Assembly (NCBI GenBank): GCA_942493315.1
Contig: OW818690.1
Coordinates: 3,100,001 to 3,164,000, forward strand
Source of the DNA: UBA5429 sp942493315
GTDB lineage: Bacteria; Bacteroidota; Bacteroidia; Bacteroidales; WCHB1-69
DNA length: 64,000 nt
Direction: 5' to 3'
Part shown: positions 1-8,939 of the stretch, in pieces
Layout of the letters: each line of letters begins with the position of its first letter
How positions within the stretch are numbered: the first letter of the stretch is position 1
Made by a program: the position numbers and the translations under genes
The notes under the pieces: generated by a model
The model's input: only the letters and a program-made list of their open reading frames with translations
What the model was told of the DNA's origin: nothing
Database searches by the model: none

Positions 1-1
1 T

Positions 2-478
2 ATACATCATTCAACTGTGGAGAAATATTTGGATTACTTAGTTTCAAGCTATATATTTTATAAAGTAAATCGCTTCGATTTGAAAGGGAAAAAACAACTG
101 GCAACTCAAGAAAAGTATTATTTAGTAGATGCCGGATTTCTAAATATTTTAGTTGGTAAAGATCGAATAACAGAGAGAGGACATATTTTAGAAAATATTA
201 TTTATCTAGAACTTATACGGCGAGGAAATAAAGTTTGGACAGGTACAACACGTAACACAGAGGTTGACTTTGTATGCAAAAACCCTATTGGAGAAATCGA
301 ATATTATCAAGTGGCATGGCAATTATCAAATGAAAGCACCATTGATAGAGAGTTTGGTGCTTTAGAAAAAATCAATGATAACTATCCAAAATACTTACTA
401 ACCACAGACTCATATACCCAAAACCGTGGTGGGATAAAGCATTTAAATGTTTTTAATTGGTTACTTAACTTGTCTTAA
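2..478 (+). CDS. C-terminal part of an AAA ATPase with DUF4143 domain (partial)
   Basis: The reading frame is open from base 2, so the gene begins before the window; the GTG at 17 is an internal codon. The visible 158 residues match the C-terminal DUF4143 half of AAA_14/DUF4143 ATPases: a helical start (VEKYLDYL), a YYLVDAGFLN strand, the RGHILENIIYLEL helix and the nuclease-like EVDFV segment. The AAA half with Walker A and B lies outside. A complete but only distantly similar member occupies 35725-37071. These are common, often multicopy accessory genes of unknown substrate. No downstream partner is apparent; the next gene has its own -7 box. Confidence 0.85.
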   Translation: MHHSTVEKYLDYLVSSYIFYKVNRFDLKGKKQLATQEKYYLVDAGFLNILVGKDRITERGHILENIIYLELIRRGNKVWTGTTRNTEVDFVCKNPIGEIEYYQVAWQLSNESTIDREFGALEKINDNYPKYLLTTDSYTQNRGGIKHLNVFNWLLNLS

Positions 479-522
479 TTGAATCAGATTTTTAAAATAG
501 CCTTATCAATAAAAAATCTTAT

Positions 523-530
523 TATATTTG
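523..530 (+). promoter_or_regulatory. Bacteroidota -7 box (TATATTTG)
   Basis: TATATTTG fits the Bacteroidota sigma-ABfr -7 consensus TAnnTTTG and lies 43 bases before the ATG at 573. The same octamer recurs upstream of many genes in the window. Confidence 0.55.
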
Positions 531-572
531 CAGGTTATTAAAAACTAAAATTCATACTTTAATTTTTACACT

Positions 573-761
573 ATGAAAAAAGCGTTATTTCTTTTTACTC
601 TCGTTGGGATCTCTTGTTTCCTTTTTGCACAAAACAAGCCCACAATTGAATTTGTTTCGATTCCTGCAGGTACTTTTACTATGGGGAGTCCTGAAAATGA
701 ACCCGCTGCCATTTATAATAGTCTTGGGTTTAGAATTGTTCGTGATATTTCTCCCAAATAA
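573..761 (+). pseudogene. Internally deleted FGE/SUMF1-type secreted protein (remnant)
   Basis: A 62-residue frame with an intact signal peptide (MKKALFLFTLVGISCFLFAQ) followed by the typical opening of a formylglycine-generating-enzyme-like domain (FVSIPAGTFTMGSPENEP). It then jumps to a typical closing segment (LGFRIVR) and stops. FGE-sulfatase domains normally put about 200 or more residues between these segments, so the centre appears deleted with the frame kept. The promoter and start look normal, so a short secreted peptide may still be made. A fuller but divergent FGE-like protein is at 14932-15753. Deletion is inferred from family architecture. Confidence 0.7.
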
Positions 762-771
762 AGGATATTGA

Positions 772-1803
772 ATGTTAAAATCAAAAATTCTATTCTTTCT
801 TATCCTTGGAAGTACTTATGCGAATGCTCAGGTGTTACCCTTTGGGTACATGATGGATATTTACGGGAAACTACGACAAGTTGAAGATATTAACTATCGG
901 GGATATATCGTTGACACCATTTTTCTGGAATACAATAACAAATTTGAATTTGGAGATTCAGAAAACTTCACAACCAGTTTTCTGACTTTTATGGAACCCC
1001 CTTCCGATTATTCTCAAACCCCTTCAAATATGGATCCAAGTAGGCAATATGATACATCATATTTTGAAGAGATTCCCATCTATCCCAATCAGTACTATCC
1101 ATACCTTTATAATCCGATTTCAACTGCTACTTTTTTTGTTGATACTCTCAGCTATTTTATGGACTCCGTTCAAAACTCCTCTAATCCCACCTTCATTCCT
1201 CATTATGATGAATGGGAAGGATTAAACATTACAGATTCCAATTTGGTTCAGATAAAATCTATAGTTAGAAATTTTGTCACTGAACTTTGGGGGAAAAATG
1301 ACCGTGATGACAAACGATGGGAGTTACATCAAATACTCTCTGAGCCCGACTCCATCGTAGAAAAAATTCCTGTATTTGATTATGTCGTTGACAGAGCTAT
1401 TTTTTACAATTATCAGGACACTTTTTTAAACTCCATTTTAGGATACCACTGGAATTATGGAGTGGAAATTGATTCATTGCGTTATGATACGAGAGGGAAT
1501 GTGAGCTATTATGCCAGGGAAACTCCAGGAGTATCCAGACATGAACTTCATTTCAAATATGATAAAAAAAGGAGAATCGTTTCTGTTGAAAAAGTGTATT
1601 TAAGCTGGTTAGATCAAAACAAGGAATATTATGAAGAATCGATTCGGGAAAAGTACCTTTACCAATACAATAGAAAAGGAAAAATATCTGAAATTACAGT
1701 TATTAATCAAGATCAGGAGCCTTATAAGATTTATGTTTACTGGGGTAAGCCTCCACATAAAGAACGTTATAACACCCATGTTTCCATTTTTACATTTGAT
1801 TAA
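772..1803 (+). CDS. Secreted protein of unknown function
   Basis: 343 residues beginning with a signal peptide (MLKSKILFFLILGSTYANAQ), so exported to the periplasm or beyond. The rest is rich in Tyr, Asp and Ser with no motif I recognise; a YDTRGNVSYY stretch and a later YDKKRRI stretch recall YD/RHS-like strand repeats, but too weakly to assign. The gene starts 10 bases after the FGE remnant's stop and ends 9 bases before the next start, so the three may share a transcript from the -7 box at 523. No lipobox and no T9SS C-terminal domain is seen. Confidence 0.75.
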   Translation: MLKSKILFFLILGSTYANAQVLPFGYMMDIYGKLRQVEDINYRGYIVDTIFLEYNNKFEFGDSENFTTSFLTFMEPPSDYSQTPSNMDPSRQYDTSYFEEIPIYPNQYYPYLYNPISTATFFVDTLSYFMDSVQNSSNPTFIPHYDEWEGLNITDSNLVQIKSIVRNFVTELWGKNDRDDKRWELHQILSEPDSIVEKIPVFDYVVDRAIFYNYQDTFLNSILGYHWNYGVEIDSLRYDTRGNVSYYARETPGVSRHELHFKYDKKRRIVSVEKVYLSWLDQNKEYYEESIREKYLYQYNRKGKISEITVINQDQEPYKIYVYWGKPPHKERYNTHVSIFTFD

Positions 1804-1812
1804 ACTTTGCCT

Positions 1813-2790
1813 ATGAGAGAAAGAATCGCTACATTTTTTAATCCTGAACGTTTTCAAGGAAGAAACAAGAAAAAAAGCTATTTTGAAGGATGGTATTATA
1901 AAATCATAGATGCAACTGAACAACATGCTTTTGCCATTATTCCGGCCATGAGTATCGATTCAACAGGAAATCAACATGCATTTATTCAAGTGTTGGATGG
2001 GAAAAAATTAACATCTGAATATCATCGGTTTGATATAGAAAGTTTTAAGGCAGCTCCCGGAAAATTACATGTTACAATTGCTCAGAATAGTTTCTCTGAA
2101 GATCATTTTTCAATACAACTTCCGGAAATACAAGGCACTATCCAATTAAAAAACACCAAACCATGGCCAAAACCCATTTATTCACCCGGAATTATGGGAC
2201 CTTTTGCTTTTATTCCGTTTATGGAGTGCTACCATGGGATTGTGAGTATGGATCATGAATTGATGGGATCCATTACCTATAATGGGCAGATGATCAACTT
2301 TGATCATGGTCGCGGTTACATGGAGAAAGATTGGGGAAAATCGTTTCCCAGCGCATACTTTTGGATGCAATGTAACCATTTCAGTGAGCCTGGCATTTCC
2401 CTAAAGTGTTCTGTTGCCCGAATTCCATGGTTTAAAAACCATTTTACAGGATTTATCTGTGGATTGCAATTACATGACAAACTCATTCAATTCACCACCT
2501 ATAAAGGGACTAAACTGATTAAATCGTATGCAGATGCAGAAAAAGTGGAATTGGTGATGCAAAACAGAAAACACAAAATTGAAATTCTTGCTATAAGAGC
2601 AGATGCTACCGGTTTAGCCTCCCCCATTTTGGGACACATGGAAGGGAAAATTGAAGAGAGCATGAACTCCATTTTTGAAGTTACATTAACCGACATGAGA
2701 ACAAATCAGATCATTTTCAAAGATAAAGGGAGAAATGGGGCGCTGGAGGTAGCGGGGGCGATTGAGACAATTAGTAAATTAGCAAATTAG
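1813..2790 (+). CDS. Tocopherol cyclase-like family protein
   Basis: 325 residues resembling the tocopherol cyclase family (PF14249). Diagnostic segments are the N-terminal YFEGWYYK, the HAFIQVLDG strand and the central GRGYMEKDWGKSFP. Plant and cyanobacterial members cyclise prenylated quinols; bacterial homologues in anaerobes are uncharacterised and probably act on another lipid-like substrate. There is no signal peptide, so it is likely cytoplasmic. I chose the ATG at 1813 over a TTG six bases upstream. It sits 9 bases after the preceding secreted-protein gene, suggesting cotranscription. The 3' end of the frame runs into an AT-rich tandem repeat that supplies its stop. Confidence 0.8.
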   Translation: MRERIATFFNPERFQGRNKKKSYFEGWYYKIIDATEQHAFAIIPAMSIDSTGNQHAFIQVLDGKKLTSEYHRFDIESFKAAPGKLHVTIAQNSFSEDHFSIQLPEIQGTIQLKNTKPWPKPIYSPGIMGPFAFIPFMECYHGIVSMDHELMGSITYNGQMINFDHGRGYMEKDWGKSFPSAYFWMQCNHFSEPGISLKCSVARIPWFKNHFTGFICGLQLHDKLIQFTTYKGTKLIKSYADAEKVELVMQNRKHKIEILAIRADATGLASPILGHMEGKIEESMNSIFEVTLTDMRTNQIIFKDKGRNGALEVAGAIETISKLAN

Positions 2791-2903
2791 TAAATTATCA
2801 AATTAGTAAATTAGCAAATTAGCAAATTAGTAAATTAAGACAGATTAACACTATGACACATCGTTTAACACTGTGAAACACTGTGAAACACTGTGAAACA
2901 TTT
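2770..2903. repeat. Short-period tandem repeats (AAATTAGC/T and ACACTGTGAA types)
   Basis: The first part is about nine copies of a 7-9 base AAATTAG(C/T) word; the second is a run of 10-base ACACTGTGAA words ending just before the next start codon. The same words recur in other gaps (around 16150, 47440, 53870 and 55940). Confidence 0.85.
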
Positions 2904-2906
2904 TTT

Positions 2907-3692
2907 ATGATTAAAAATAGTAAAACCACAACATTTCCGAAATCGAGGGTTGCAACATTGGATATTTGTGATATTGGTGTTAGAAAACACTATATTTCAT
3001 CCTTTTTAGAAGTTGATGTTACTGATGCCCGATTAAAATTAAAACAAAGAAGAGTTGAGGGAGAAAAAAACTCATTTACTGCATTTTTGCTTTATGTAAT
3101 TGCTCAAACATTATCTGAGCACCCTCATATTGCGGCTTTTCTAAAAAACAAAAGGGAAGTGATCCATTTTCATGATATCAATATTTCTGTGATTATTGAA
3201 AAACAGATTTCTAGGGAGAAAGTTCCGATTCCTCACATCATTGGAAAAGCACAAACCAAAACGATTAGTCAGATAACTTCTGAAATTCAGGAAGTTAAAA
3301 ACAAAGAATTAGGTGTCGATGACCTGGTTTTACATAGAAAAACATCTTTTTCAGAACGTATTTACACCTATTTACCAAAATGGATCAGGATTTTATTCTG
3401 GAAAATGGTGTTAAGAAATCCCAAATTATCCTACTTAAAAATGGGAAATGTTGCATTTACTTCCTTAGGAATGGTTGGAAAAATAAGCGGTTGGTTCACT
3501 CCTATCACGATACATCCCGTTTGTTTTGGTGTTGGCAGTATTGTCGTAAAACCTAAATTGTATAAAGGAGAGATACAGGAAAGAGAAATATTACACTTAA
3601 CCATTTTGATGGATCATGATGTAGTGGATGGGGCACCGATGGCCCGATTTATCAATGATTTGATCCGAAGAATTGAAAATTTTGGAATTTAA
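2907..3692 (+). CDS. 2-oxo acid dehydrogenase acyltransferase (E2 catalytic-domain-like) protein
   Basis: 261 residues corresponding to the catalytic domain of dihydrolipoamide acyltransferases (PF00198) without lipoyl or subunit-binding domains. The E2 active-site signature is visible near the C-terminus as DHDVVDGAPMARF (HxxxDG), so the His and Asp needed for acyl transfer are present. Stand-alone E2-like proteins in Bacteroidota are not part of a pyruvate dehydrogenase operon, and no E1 or E3 gene is nearby; the acyl acceptor is unknown. The ATG at 2907 is preferred over a GTG at 2883 because the latter lies in the tandem repeat and adds residues encoded by it. Confidence 0.8.
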   Translation: MIKNSKTTTFPKSRVATLDICDIGVRKHYISSFLEVDVTDARLKLKQRRVEGEKNSFTAFLLYVIAQTLSEHPHIAAFLKNKREVIHFHDINISVIIEKQISREKVPIPHIIGKAQTKTISQITSEIQEVKNKELGVDDLVLHRKTSFSERIYTYLPKWIRILFWKMVLRNPKLSYLKMGNVAFTSLGMVGKISGWFTPITIHPVCFGVGSIVVKPKLYKGEIQEREILHLTILMDHDVVDGAPMARFINDLIRRIENFGI

Positions 3693-3695
3693 AGA

Positions 3696-4061
3696 TCAGC
3701 GTTCCAGTCCATTATAATTTTCAATTTCTGCATAATCAGGAGTGATCATTTTCTCGGTACGCGTAGTATCAGGAGGTGGTGCAATATCCCCTTCAAGAGG
3801 AGGATCATAAGGATCACATGAGATCAAAGTAGAAGTCAGTAATCCTAAAGAGAGTCCGGCCACGAGAATTTTCTTTCCTAAAGAGGATCTTTCCACCAGT
3901 TTATGTTCCAGATAGTGAAGTTCTGCCTCACAGCGGGGACAAGTTCCTTTGCAATTCCCTTCGAAGGTACACTCATCAGTGGTGAAGGGAATATTGTTTT
4001 CTTCAGCGATCTGCAGTCTGATATTTTTCAAAAAATCGCAATTGTTTTTACCCGGGTTCAT
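3696..4061 (-). CDS. Small membrane protein with CxxxGxCxGTCPRC motif
   Basis: 121 residues from the ATG at 4061; upstream codons in frame lie in a simple repeat and are unlikely to be translated. The N-terminal half has a four-Cys motif (C..EGNCKGTCPRCEAELHYLE) resembling a small metal-binding knuckle, then a hydrophobic segment (ILVAGLSLGLLTSTLISC) and an acidic, Pro-rich tail. A paralogue with the same layout is at 14332-14829. From memory, the same N-terminal module precedes TonB-like proteins in some Bacteroidales; here no TonB domain follows. The hydrophobic stretch ends in ISC, so it could be read as an internal lipobox. Function unknown. Confidence 0.75.
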   Translation of the reverse strand: MNPGKNNCDFLKNIRLQIAEENNIPFTTDECTFEGNCKGTCPRCEAELHYLEHKLVERSSLGKKILVAGLSLGLLTSTLISCDPYDPPLEGDIAPPPDTTRTEKMITPDYAEIENYNGLER

Positions 4062-4082
4062 TGGATTGAAATTTGAGGACAA

Positions 4083-4150
4083 AGATAATATTTTTTCTTT
4101 GTCTTTTGTCTTTCGTCCTTCGTCTTTCGTCCTTTGTCCTTCATCCCTTA
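4083..4150. repeat. Tandem CTTTCGTC-type low-complexity repeat
   Basis: Imperfect 7-8 base words (CTTTCGTC, CTTTGTC) repeated about eight times immediately upstream of the minus-strand start at 4061. The GGACGAAAGACGAAGG word reappears near 35700 and 52260. Confidence 0.75.
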
Positions 4151-4155
4151 CCTTA

Positions 4156-4287
4156 TTCCGGGAAAGTGTGGAAAAATAATTTTGCAAATTATTTATTTTT
4201 AGTTAATTACAGATTACATTAAAAATATTTTTTGAATTTGTTCATTCTTACTTTTTAAAGAAAAATCGTTCCAACACTTTCTCGGAA
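4156..4287. repeat. 132-bp element with terminal inverted repeats, copy 1
   Basis: The ends are TTCCGGGAAAGTGTGGA and, inverted, TTCCAACACTTTCTCGGAA; the interior is AT-rich. Four more copies of nearly the same length lie at 10748, 11304, 13514 and 14070. The size and inverted ends resemble a MITE or a REP-like hairpin unit. Confidence 0.8.
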
Positions 4288-4323
4288 CAATAAATTGGGG
4301 GGAAAATTAGTCCCATTTTGATA

Positions 4324-4500
4324 GCATTAGGCCGGAGGCTAAGTACCCCGCAAATTGGGACACTTAGCGAGAACCCAAGCAAACAGAGCGACAACGGAGC
4401 TCCTGTTTGCTGGGTTCTCGCTTGGTGAACCAATGAGGAGTACAAGCCGGAGGCCGACGGCATCAGGGATAGCCTGTGTGTTGGAGATGCCGGAATGCCC
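4324..4500 (-). repeat. GC-rich structured element, copy 1
   Basis: Read on the minus strand it starts GGGCATTCCGGCA, contains TGCCGTCGGCCTCCGG and ends GCGGGGTA..GCCT..CCTAATGC. The centre is a long hairpin: bases 4367-4386 pair with 4403-4421 around an apical GAGC..GCTC mini-stem. Terminal GCATT and AATGC can also pair. Homologous elements lie at 18796 and 53903. It sits in the divergent gap between two genes. Confidence 0.75.
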
Positions 4501-4577
4501 AAATAAAAAAGCAAATTAGAAAATATGCAAATCTGTAAATAGTTTTTAGAAAATTATAATTCAATCGGTTTATTTTT

Positions 4578-4585
4578 TATATTTG
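4578..4585 (+). promoter_or_regulatory. Bacteroidota -7 box (TATATTTG)
   Basis: TATATTTG 20 bases before the GMC oxidoreductase start at 4606, implying a very short leader. Confidence 0.55.
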
Positions 4586-4605
4586 CATTTTAATCAGAAA
4601 TTGAG

Positions 4606-6177
4606 ATGGATTATCCTTATGACTACATCATTGTTGGAAGCGGTTTCGGCGGTTCTGTAAGTGCTTTACGATTATCAGAAAAAGGGTATCGGGTACTTGT
4701 CATTGAAAAAGGGAAATGGTACCACGGTGACGATTTTGCTAAAACCAACTGGAATCTTAGAAAATGGTTGTGGATCCCTAAACTTCGATTTTTTGGAATC
4801 ATGCGGTTGAGCATTTTTCGTCATTTGGTTTCCTTATCCGGAACAGGTGTTGGTGGTGGTTCATTAGTGTATGGAAACACTTTGCCGATTCCATCTCCTA
4901 CTTTTTTTAAAACCGGTGATTGGAAAGATCTGGCAGATTGGGAAACGGAACTCAAACCCTTTTATGAAAAAGCTTTAAAAATGATGGGTACTGTCAAAAA
5001 CCCTATGTTGTTTGATGGTGATCAGATTTTGAAAGATATAGCGGTGAAAATGAAAATTGAAAATCAGTTTTCACCCACAGATGTATCTGTATTCTTTGGA
5101 AATGAGGAGCAAGAAGTGGATGATCCCTATTTTGATGGTGCAGGTCCTTCCAAAAAAGGGTGTAGCTATTGTGGAAAATGTATGACCGGGTGTCGTAATA
5201 ATGCCAAAAATTCGTTGGATAAAAATTATCTTTTTTTAGCTCAAAAAAAAGGGGCTCAGATTACATCCGAGCAACAAGTAATTGATGTTGAACCCATTGA
5301 AAATCAAAATGGAGAAAAAGGATATCGCATTACAACACAATCATCTACTCACATACTTGCTAAAAAACAAAAATTCACTACCAAAGGAGTGATTTTTTCA
5401 GGAGGAGTTTTAGGAACACTTCTTTTGCTTCTAAAACTCAAAAAGAGATCACTTTCTAACCTCTCTGATCAATTAGGATATCAAATCAGAACCAACAATG
5501 AAACGTTGATCAGTGTTTGTACTACAGACAGAACAAAAGATTTATCAAAAGGGATAGCTATTGGATCTATCCTTCAAACGGATGAAAACAGTTTTCTGGA
5601 AGTGGTCAGGTACGGGAAAGGATCCGGTTTTTGGAAATTACTACATATTCCATTTACCTGTGGCAGAAATTGCTTCAATAGGATGGGTAAAATGGGTTTT
5701 TCATTGATAAAATCATTTGGTTGTTATTTTAAGATATATTTTATCAATAACTGGTCAAAAAGCACTGCTATCCTTTTATTTATGCAGAGTTTAGATAGTA
5801 CGTTACAATTCAGGCGCACGAAATGGGGAAATTTAGCCACATCAGTAACATCGGGAGAACCTCCTACTCCATTTATAAAAGAATCGATTGAGATTACACA
5901 GAAATATGGTGAAGCAGTAAATGGAAAACCAACCTCATCCTTATTGGAAACCATCGCGGGGATACCCACTACAGCTCATTTGTTAGGAGGAGCAGTGATG
6001 GGAACTGATGAAAATAATGGAGTAATTGATCAATACAACAAGGTTTTTGGATATCAAAATATGTATATCATAGATGGATCTGCCATTTCATCAAATCCGG
6101 GAGTAAACCCATCATTATCGATTCTGGCTATTGCGGAGAGAGCGATGACGTTTATTCCTGAAAAATTAGCAAATTAG
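4606..6177 (+). CDS. GMC-family FAD oxidoreductase (cholesterol-oxidase-like)
   Basis: 523 residues. An FAD-binding Rossmann motif GSGFGG is at residues 11-16, and the C-terminal GMC segment (GSAISSNPGVNPSLSI) is near 490-507, as in GMC_oxred_N and _C proteins. A ferredoxin-like cysteine cluster, CSYCGKCMTGC at about 186-196 (C-x2-C-x2-C-x3-C), is seen in the ChoD-like subgroup and might hold an Fe-S centre. There is no signal peptide, so a cytoplasmic or membrane-associated alcohol or sterol-like oxidation is likely; the substrate is unknown. It stands alone on its strand. Its last codons run into the AAATTAGC repeat word. Confidence 0.85.
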   Translation: MDYPYDYIIVGSGFGGSVSALRLSEKGYRVLVIEKGKWYHGDDFAKTNWNLRKWLWIPKLRFFGIMRLSIFRHLVSLSGTGVGGGSLVYGNTLPIPSPTFFKTGDWKDLADWETELKPFYEKALKMMGTVKNPMLFDGDQILKDIAVKMKIENQFSPTDVSVFFGNEEQEVDDPYFDGAGPSKKGCSYCGKCMTGCRNNAKNSLDKNYLFLAQKKGAQITSEQQVIDVEPIENQNGEKGYRITTQSSTHILAKKQKFTTKGVIFSGGVLGTLLLLLKLKKRSLSNLSDQLGYQIRTNNETLISVCTTDRTKDLSKGIAIGSILQTDENSFLEVVRYGKGSGFWKLLHIPFTCGRNCFNRMGKMGFSLIKSFGCYFKIYFINNWSKSTAILLFMQSLDSTLQFRRTKWGNLATSVTSGEPPTPFIKESIEITQKYGEAVNGKPTSSLLETIAGIPTTAHLLGGAVMGTDENNGVIDQYNKVFGYQNMYIIDGSAISSNPGVNPSLSILAIAERAMTFIPEKLAN

Positions 6178-6318
6178 TAAATAAATTTCTGTACTTTTTG
6201 GTTAAATAAAACTATCATTTTCTTCAATTTTCGTTTAAATCAAAACAGAAAAAACGGTAAATCATTAATGAATGATTATATAAAAATACTCCTATCTTTT
6301 TGATATTCAAATCACACC

Positions 6319-6341
6319 AAAAAAAAAAAAAAAAAAAAAAA
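6319..6341. repeat. Homopolymeric A tract (23 A)
   Basis: An uninterrupted run of 23 A in the gap before the -7 box at 6366. Runs of this length are prone to slippage, and to sequencing error. Confidence 0.9.
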
Positions 6342-6365
6342 TGAATGAATAATTAAAAAATGTTT

Positions 6366-6373
6366 TATATTTG
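6366..6373 (+). promoter_or_regulatory. Bacteroidota -7 box (TATATTTG)
   Basis: TATATTTG 346 bases upstream of the start at 6719. A transcript from here would carry a leader of about 340 nt that includes the hairpins at 6497-6650. Confidence 0.5.
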
Positions 6374-6496
6374 CAATTCATTGATGAGAGAAATTTAAGA
6401 ACTACTCCTGCCAAAATAAATTAACAATAGAACAATTTTTAATTCATTCACTTGTATGCAAAAAAAAATCATTTTCCTTTGTAAAACAAATTTAGC

Positions 6497-6650
6497 ATAA
6501 AGAGCCTCTGTTAAAAAATGCACGTCTGTTAGCAGAAGGCTTTAATTAAAAGGTGCCCGACAGGGAAAGGTATTTAAGATTTGAAAAGGTAAAACCAATC
6601 CCTGTTTTCTGCACCTAGGACAATATCGTTAGTTTGTGGCGATAGCATGT
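6497..6650 (+). ncRNA. Possible structured RNA or long leader
   Basis: The 541-base gap 6178-6718 has no gene. Within it are three consecutive foldable segments: AGCCT..CTG with CAG..AGGCT, then GGTGC and CAGGG paired in nested order with CCCTG and GCACC, then TATCG with CGATA. It lies downstream of a -7 box and upstream of a lipoprotein gene, so it may be a leader or an independent small RNA. I do not recognise a known class. No comparative evidence is available here. Confidence 0.35.
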
Positions 6651-6718
6651 GATATAATTCGCAAAAGTAATCATTTTTTAATTACAAACTTAAGAAAAAA
6701 CACATAATAAACAAGAAA

Positions 6719-7912
6719 ATGAACAGTAAAAAAAATATAAAAGTACATAATAAATCAATTCTATTTTTATTGATTTCTTTAGTATTAATCAGTTTTTCAT
6801 CATGTAAGGATGAATGTGACAAATGTAATGTTCCTCCAGACTTAACAAAAATTATCACGTTTAATCTAAATAATCATTCATTTCAGGATGAATTTCAAAT
6901 CTATCAAATGAAATTAAAAAATGGCAATTATCGAGAAGCAATTTTTGAAGTTAAAACTAATGAAAATTTGTATAATTTTATTAAAGATTTTTGTCAAAAT
7001 CAAAATGTTTCAATTAACAGTCAAACAATTTCCATAGTTTTGTATTATAAGTCACCAGTTACTCAAAATTTTATAGTTAATGATGAAAATGTTAAAGGTA
7101 TTAGTATTTATTGCGTTGAGAATAAAAAAATTATGCATCATCTATTTGTAAGAAATGTAAAAAATATCTTTATTGAAGAGGAAAATACGAAAGTAGCTGT
7201 ATCATGGATATCGCATAATCATATTCAATTTTACTTGGAGCACTATGTATTTGACAATCCTAATAATAATTCATACATAATATTTTCAAACGAATTAACA
7301 TCAAAAGTATGGAAAAATAGAAAGAAATATCGCTATGTTCCATTTCGTCTTGAGTTAAAGTCAACAACAAAAGAAGAAACTAAACCTCAGGAATGTTATG
7401 GACCATGTCCTTCTCCTGGATCCGGCGGTTGTATTACAATAACAACTCCAGGAGGAATTGGATTGGTATGTGAATCAGAATGCACTTTTGTAACGACTCA
7501 ATCTATACTTACAACAGAAAACCTTTCAGAATCAACTTTTATTAACTTAAATTTAATGCATTCTTTCAGAGATGATTTTCTAAGTAAGTATTCCAAAGGT
7601 GAGGAGTATATTAATAATTACTATCTTATAAGTTCAGAATTAAAAGACAATATTAGCATTCCTTTAGCTTTGAAAACTGCAGTGTTTTTTAGTCATTTTA
7701 ATTCGGTTATGGCTGCATTTGTAAACCCAGAGAATCATTTAAACGAAATCCTGTTTACTGAAAATCTTACTCAAGAACTTTTGGATTTACTAGATGATTA
7801 TGAAGAAATCATTTCAAGTTCTGAAGGAAGAGCAATTATTTCTTCTATTCGAAATGATATAAATTCATTTAAAAATAAAACCTTACAAGAAATACTTTCA
7901 ATGATTAATTAG
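6719..7912 (+). CDS. Lipoprotein of unknown function
   Basis: 397 residues with a long positively charged N-terminus, a hydrophobic core and lipobox ISFSSC, followed by KDECDKC. Charged KDE right after the lipid cysteine resembles the Bacteroidota lipoprotein export signal, so outer-surface display is plausible. The body is Asn/Ile-rich; a Cys-, Gly- and Pro-rich loop (CYGPCPSPGSGGC) near residue 225 may be a disulfide or metal knot. No domain is recognised. Base composition is markedly AT-rich compared with core genes such as maf, consistent with acquired DNA. A 10-bp-stem hairpin follows the stop. Confidence 0.7.
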   Translation: MNSKKNIKVHNKSILFLLISLVLISFSSCKDECDKCNVPPDLTKIITFNLNNHSFQDEFQIYQMKLKNGNYREAIFEVKTNENLYNFIKDFCQNQNVSINSQTISIVLYYKSPVTQNFIVNDENVKGISIYCVENKKIMHHLFVRNVKNIFIEEENTKVAVSWISHNHIQFYLEHYVFDNPNNNSYIIFSNELTSKVWKNRKKYRYVPFRLELKSTTKEETKPQECYGPCPSPGSGGCITITTPGGIGLVCESECTFVTTQSILTTENLSESTFINLNLMHSFRDDFLSKYSKGEEYINNYYLISSELKDNISIPLALKTAVFFSHFNSVMAAFVNPENHLNEILFTENLTQELLDLLDDYEEIISSSEGRAIISSIRNDINSFKNKTLQEILSMIN

Positions 7913-7933
7913 TATTTACTTTTAAATTCATAA

Positions 7934-7972
7934 AGTGGACAAAGATGAGTTAAATAACAATTTTTGTCCACT
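7934..7972 (+). terminator. Hairpin after the lipoprotein gene (possible terminator)
   Basis: AGTGGACAAA and TTTGTCCACT form a perfect 10-bp stem with a 19-nt loop, followed by an AT-rich stretch. It lies between the lipoprotein stop and uppS. The T-tract is weak, so this may be a protein site or a former element end. Confidence 0.4.
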
Positions 7973-7999
7973 ATTTTATTATTATCAAAACAAAAAAAT

Positions 8000-8746
8000 A
8001 TGTCATCACTAGAAAAAATTGATATCAATAATATACCATTACATGTAGCAATTATTATGGATGGTAATGGGCGTTGGGCATTAGAACAAGGCAAAGAAAG
8101 AATGTTTGGTCATCAAAATGGAGTTCAAGGGATAAGAAATGTGATTGAAGCAGCTAATAGTGTTGGTGTTAGATACTTATCCCTTTATGCATTTTCTATT
8201 GAAAATTGGAGTAGAAACAAAAAGGAAGTTGAATCATTAATATATCTCTTTACAAAAACTGTTCGAAACGAGTTAAATGAATTTATGAATAATAATATTA
8301 GATTAATTACAATTGGGAATCTCGAAGCTATGCCTTTTTATTGTCAGAGGGAATTTAAAATTGTTATTGAAAAAACAAAAAACAATACTGGGTTAACATT
8401 AATAATCGCACTTAACTATAGTTCTCGTTGGGAAATTGAAGAAGCAATAAAAAAAATTGCTTTTGAAATTCATGAAAATAATTTTGATATTAATAGTATT
8501 AATGAGAATGTTATTAGTTCATATTTGTCAACTTCAAATATTCCGGATCCAGATATTTTGATAAGAACTGGTAGAGAAAATCGATTGAGCAACTTTTTAC
8601 TTTGGCAAATTTCATATACAGAACTTTTTTTCTTATCAATATTATGGCCTGACTTTTCAAAAGAAAATTTTTGGCAAATAATATCTGATTTTCAAAAAAG
8701 AGAAAGACGATTTGGAAAGGTAAACCATGAATATAAAAGCCTGTAA
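8000..8746 (+). CDS. uppS: Isoprenyl transferase (undecaprenyl diphosphate synthase family)
   Basis: 248 residues. This cis-prenyltransferase family adds isopentenyl units to farnesyl diphosphate to make the C55 carrier for wall and O-antigen synthesis. Visible landmarks are IIMDGNGRWA (catalytic Asp near residue 21), FGH, the YAFSIENW strand and RLSNFLLWQISYTELFF. The usual RT(S/G)GE(x)R substrate loop reads RTGRENR, with Arg replacing the second Gly, which may affect activity. The ATG at 8000 gives the normal family start; a TTG at 7964 is less likely. The usual neighbours (cdsA, bamA) are absent and base composition is AT-rich, so this looks like an extra, accessory copy. Confidence 0.9.
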   Translation: MSSLEKIDINNIPLHVAIIMDGNGRWALEQGKERMFGHQNGVQGIRNVIEAANSVGVRYLSLYAFSIENWSRNKKEVESLIYLFTKTVRNELNEFMNNNIRLITIGNLEAMPFYCQREFKIVIEKTKNNTGLTLIIALNYSSRWEIEEAIKKIAFEIHENNFDINSINENVISSYLSTSNIPDPDILIRTGRENRLSNFLLWQISYTELFFLSILWPDFSKENFWQIISDFQKRERRFGKVNHEYKSL

Positions 8747-8939
8747 TCGAAATTCTAATATTACTAACCTAAGTATAGGTTTAACCGTTCAACCATAATA
8801 CCCTAAAAAAGTGAATAATGAATAATTCATAAATAGTATTTTATTTGTATGCATTTGTAAATTAGCAACTGTAATTTAATGAAAATGGAATAAAATATTT
8901 TGTATTTTTGATTTTCAATGTAAAACCACAATAAACTTT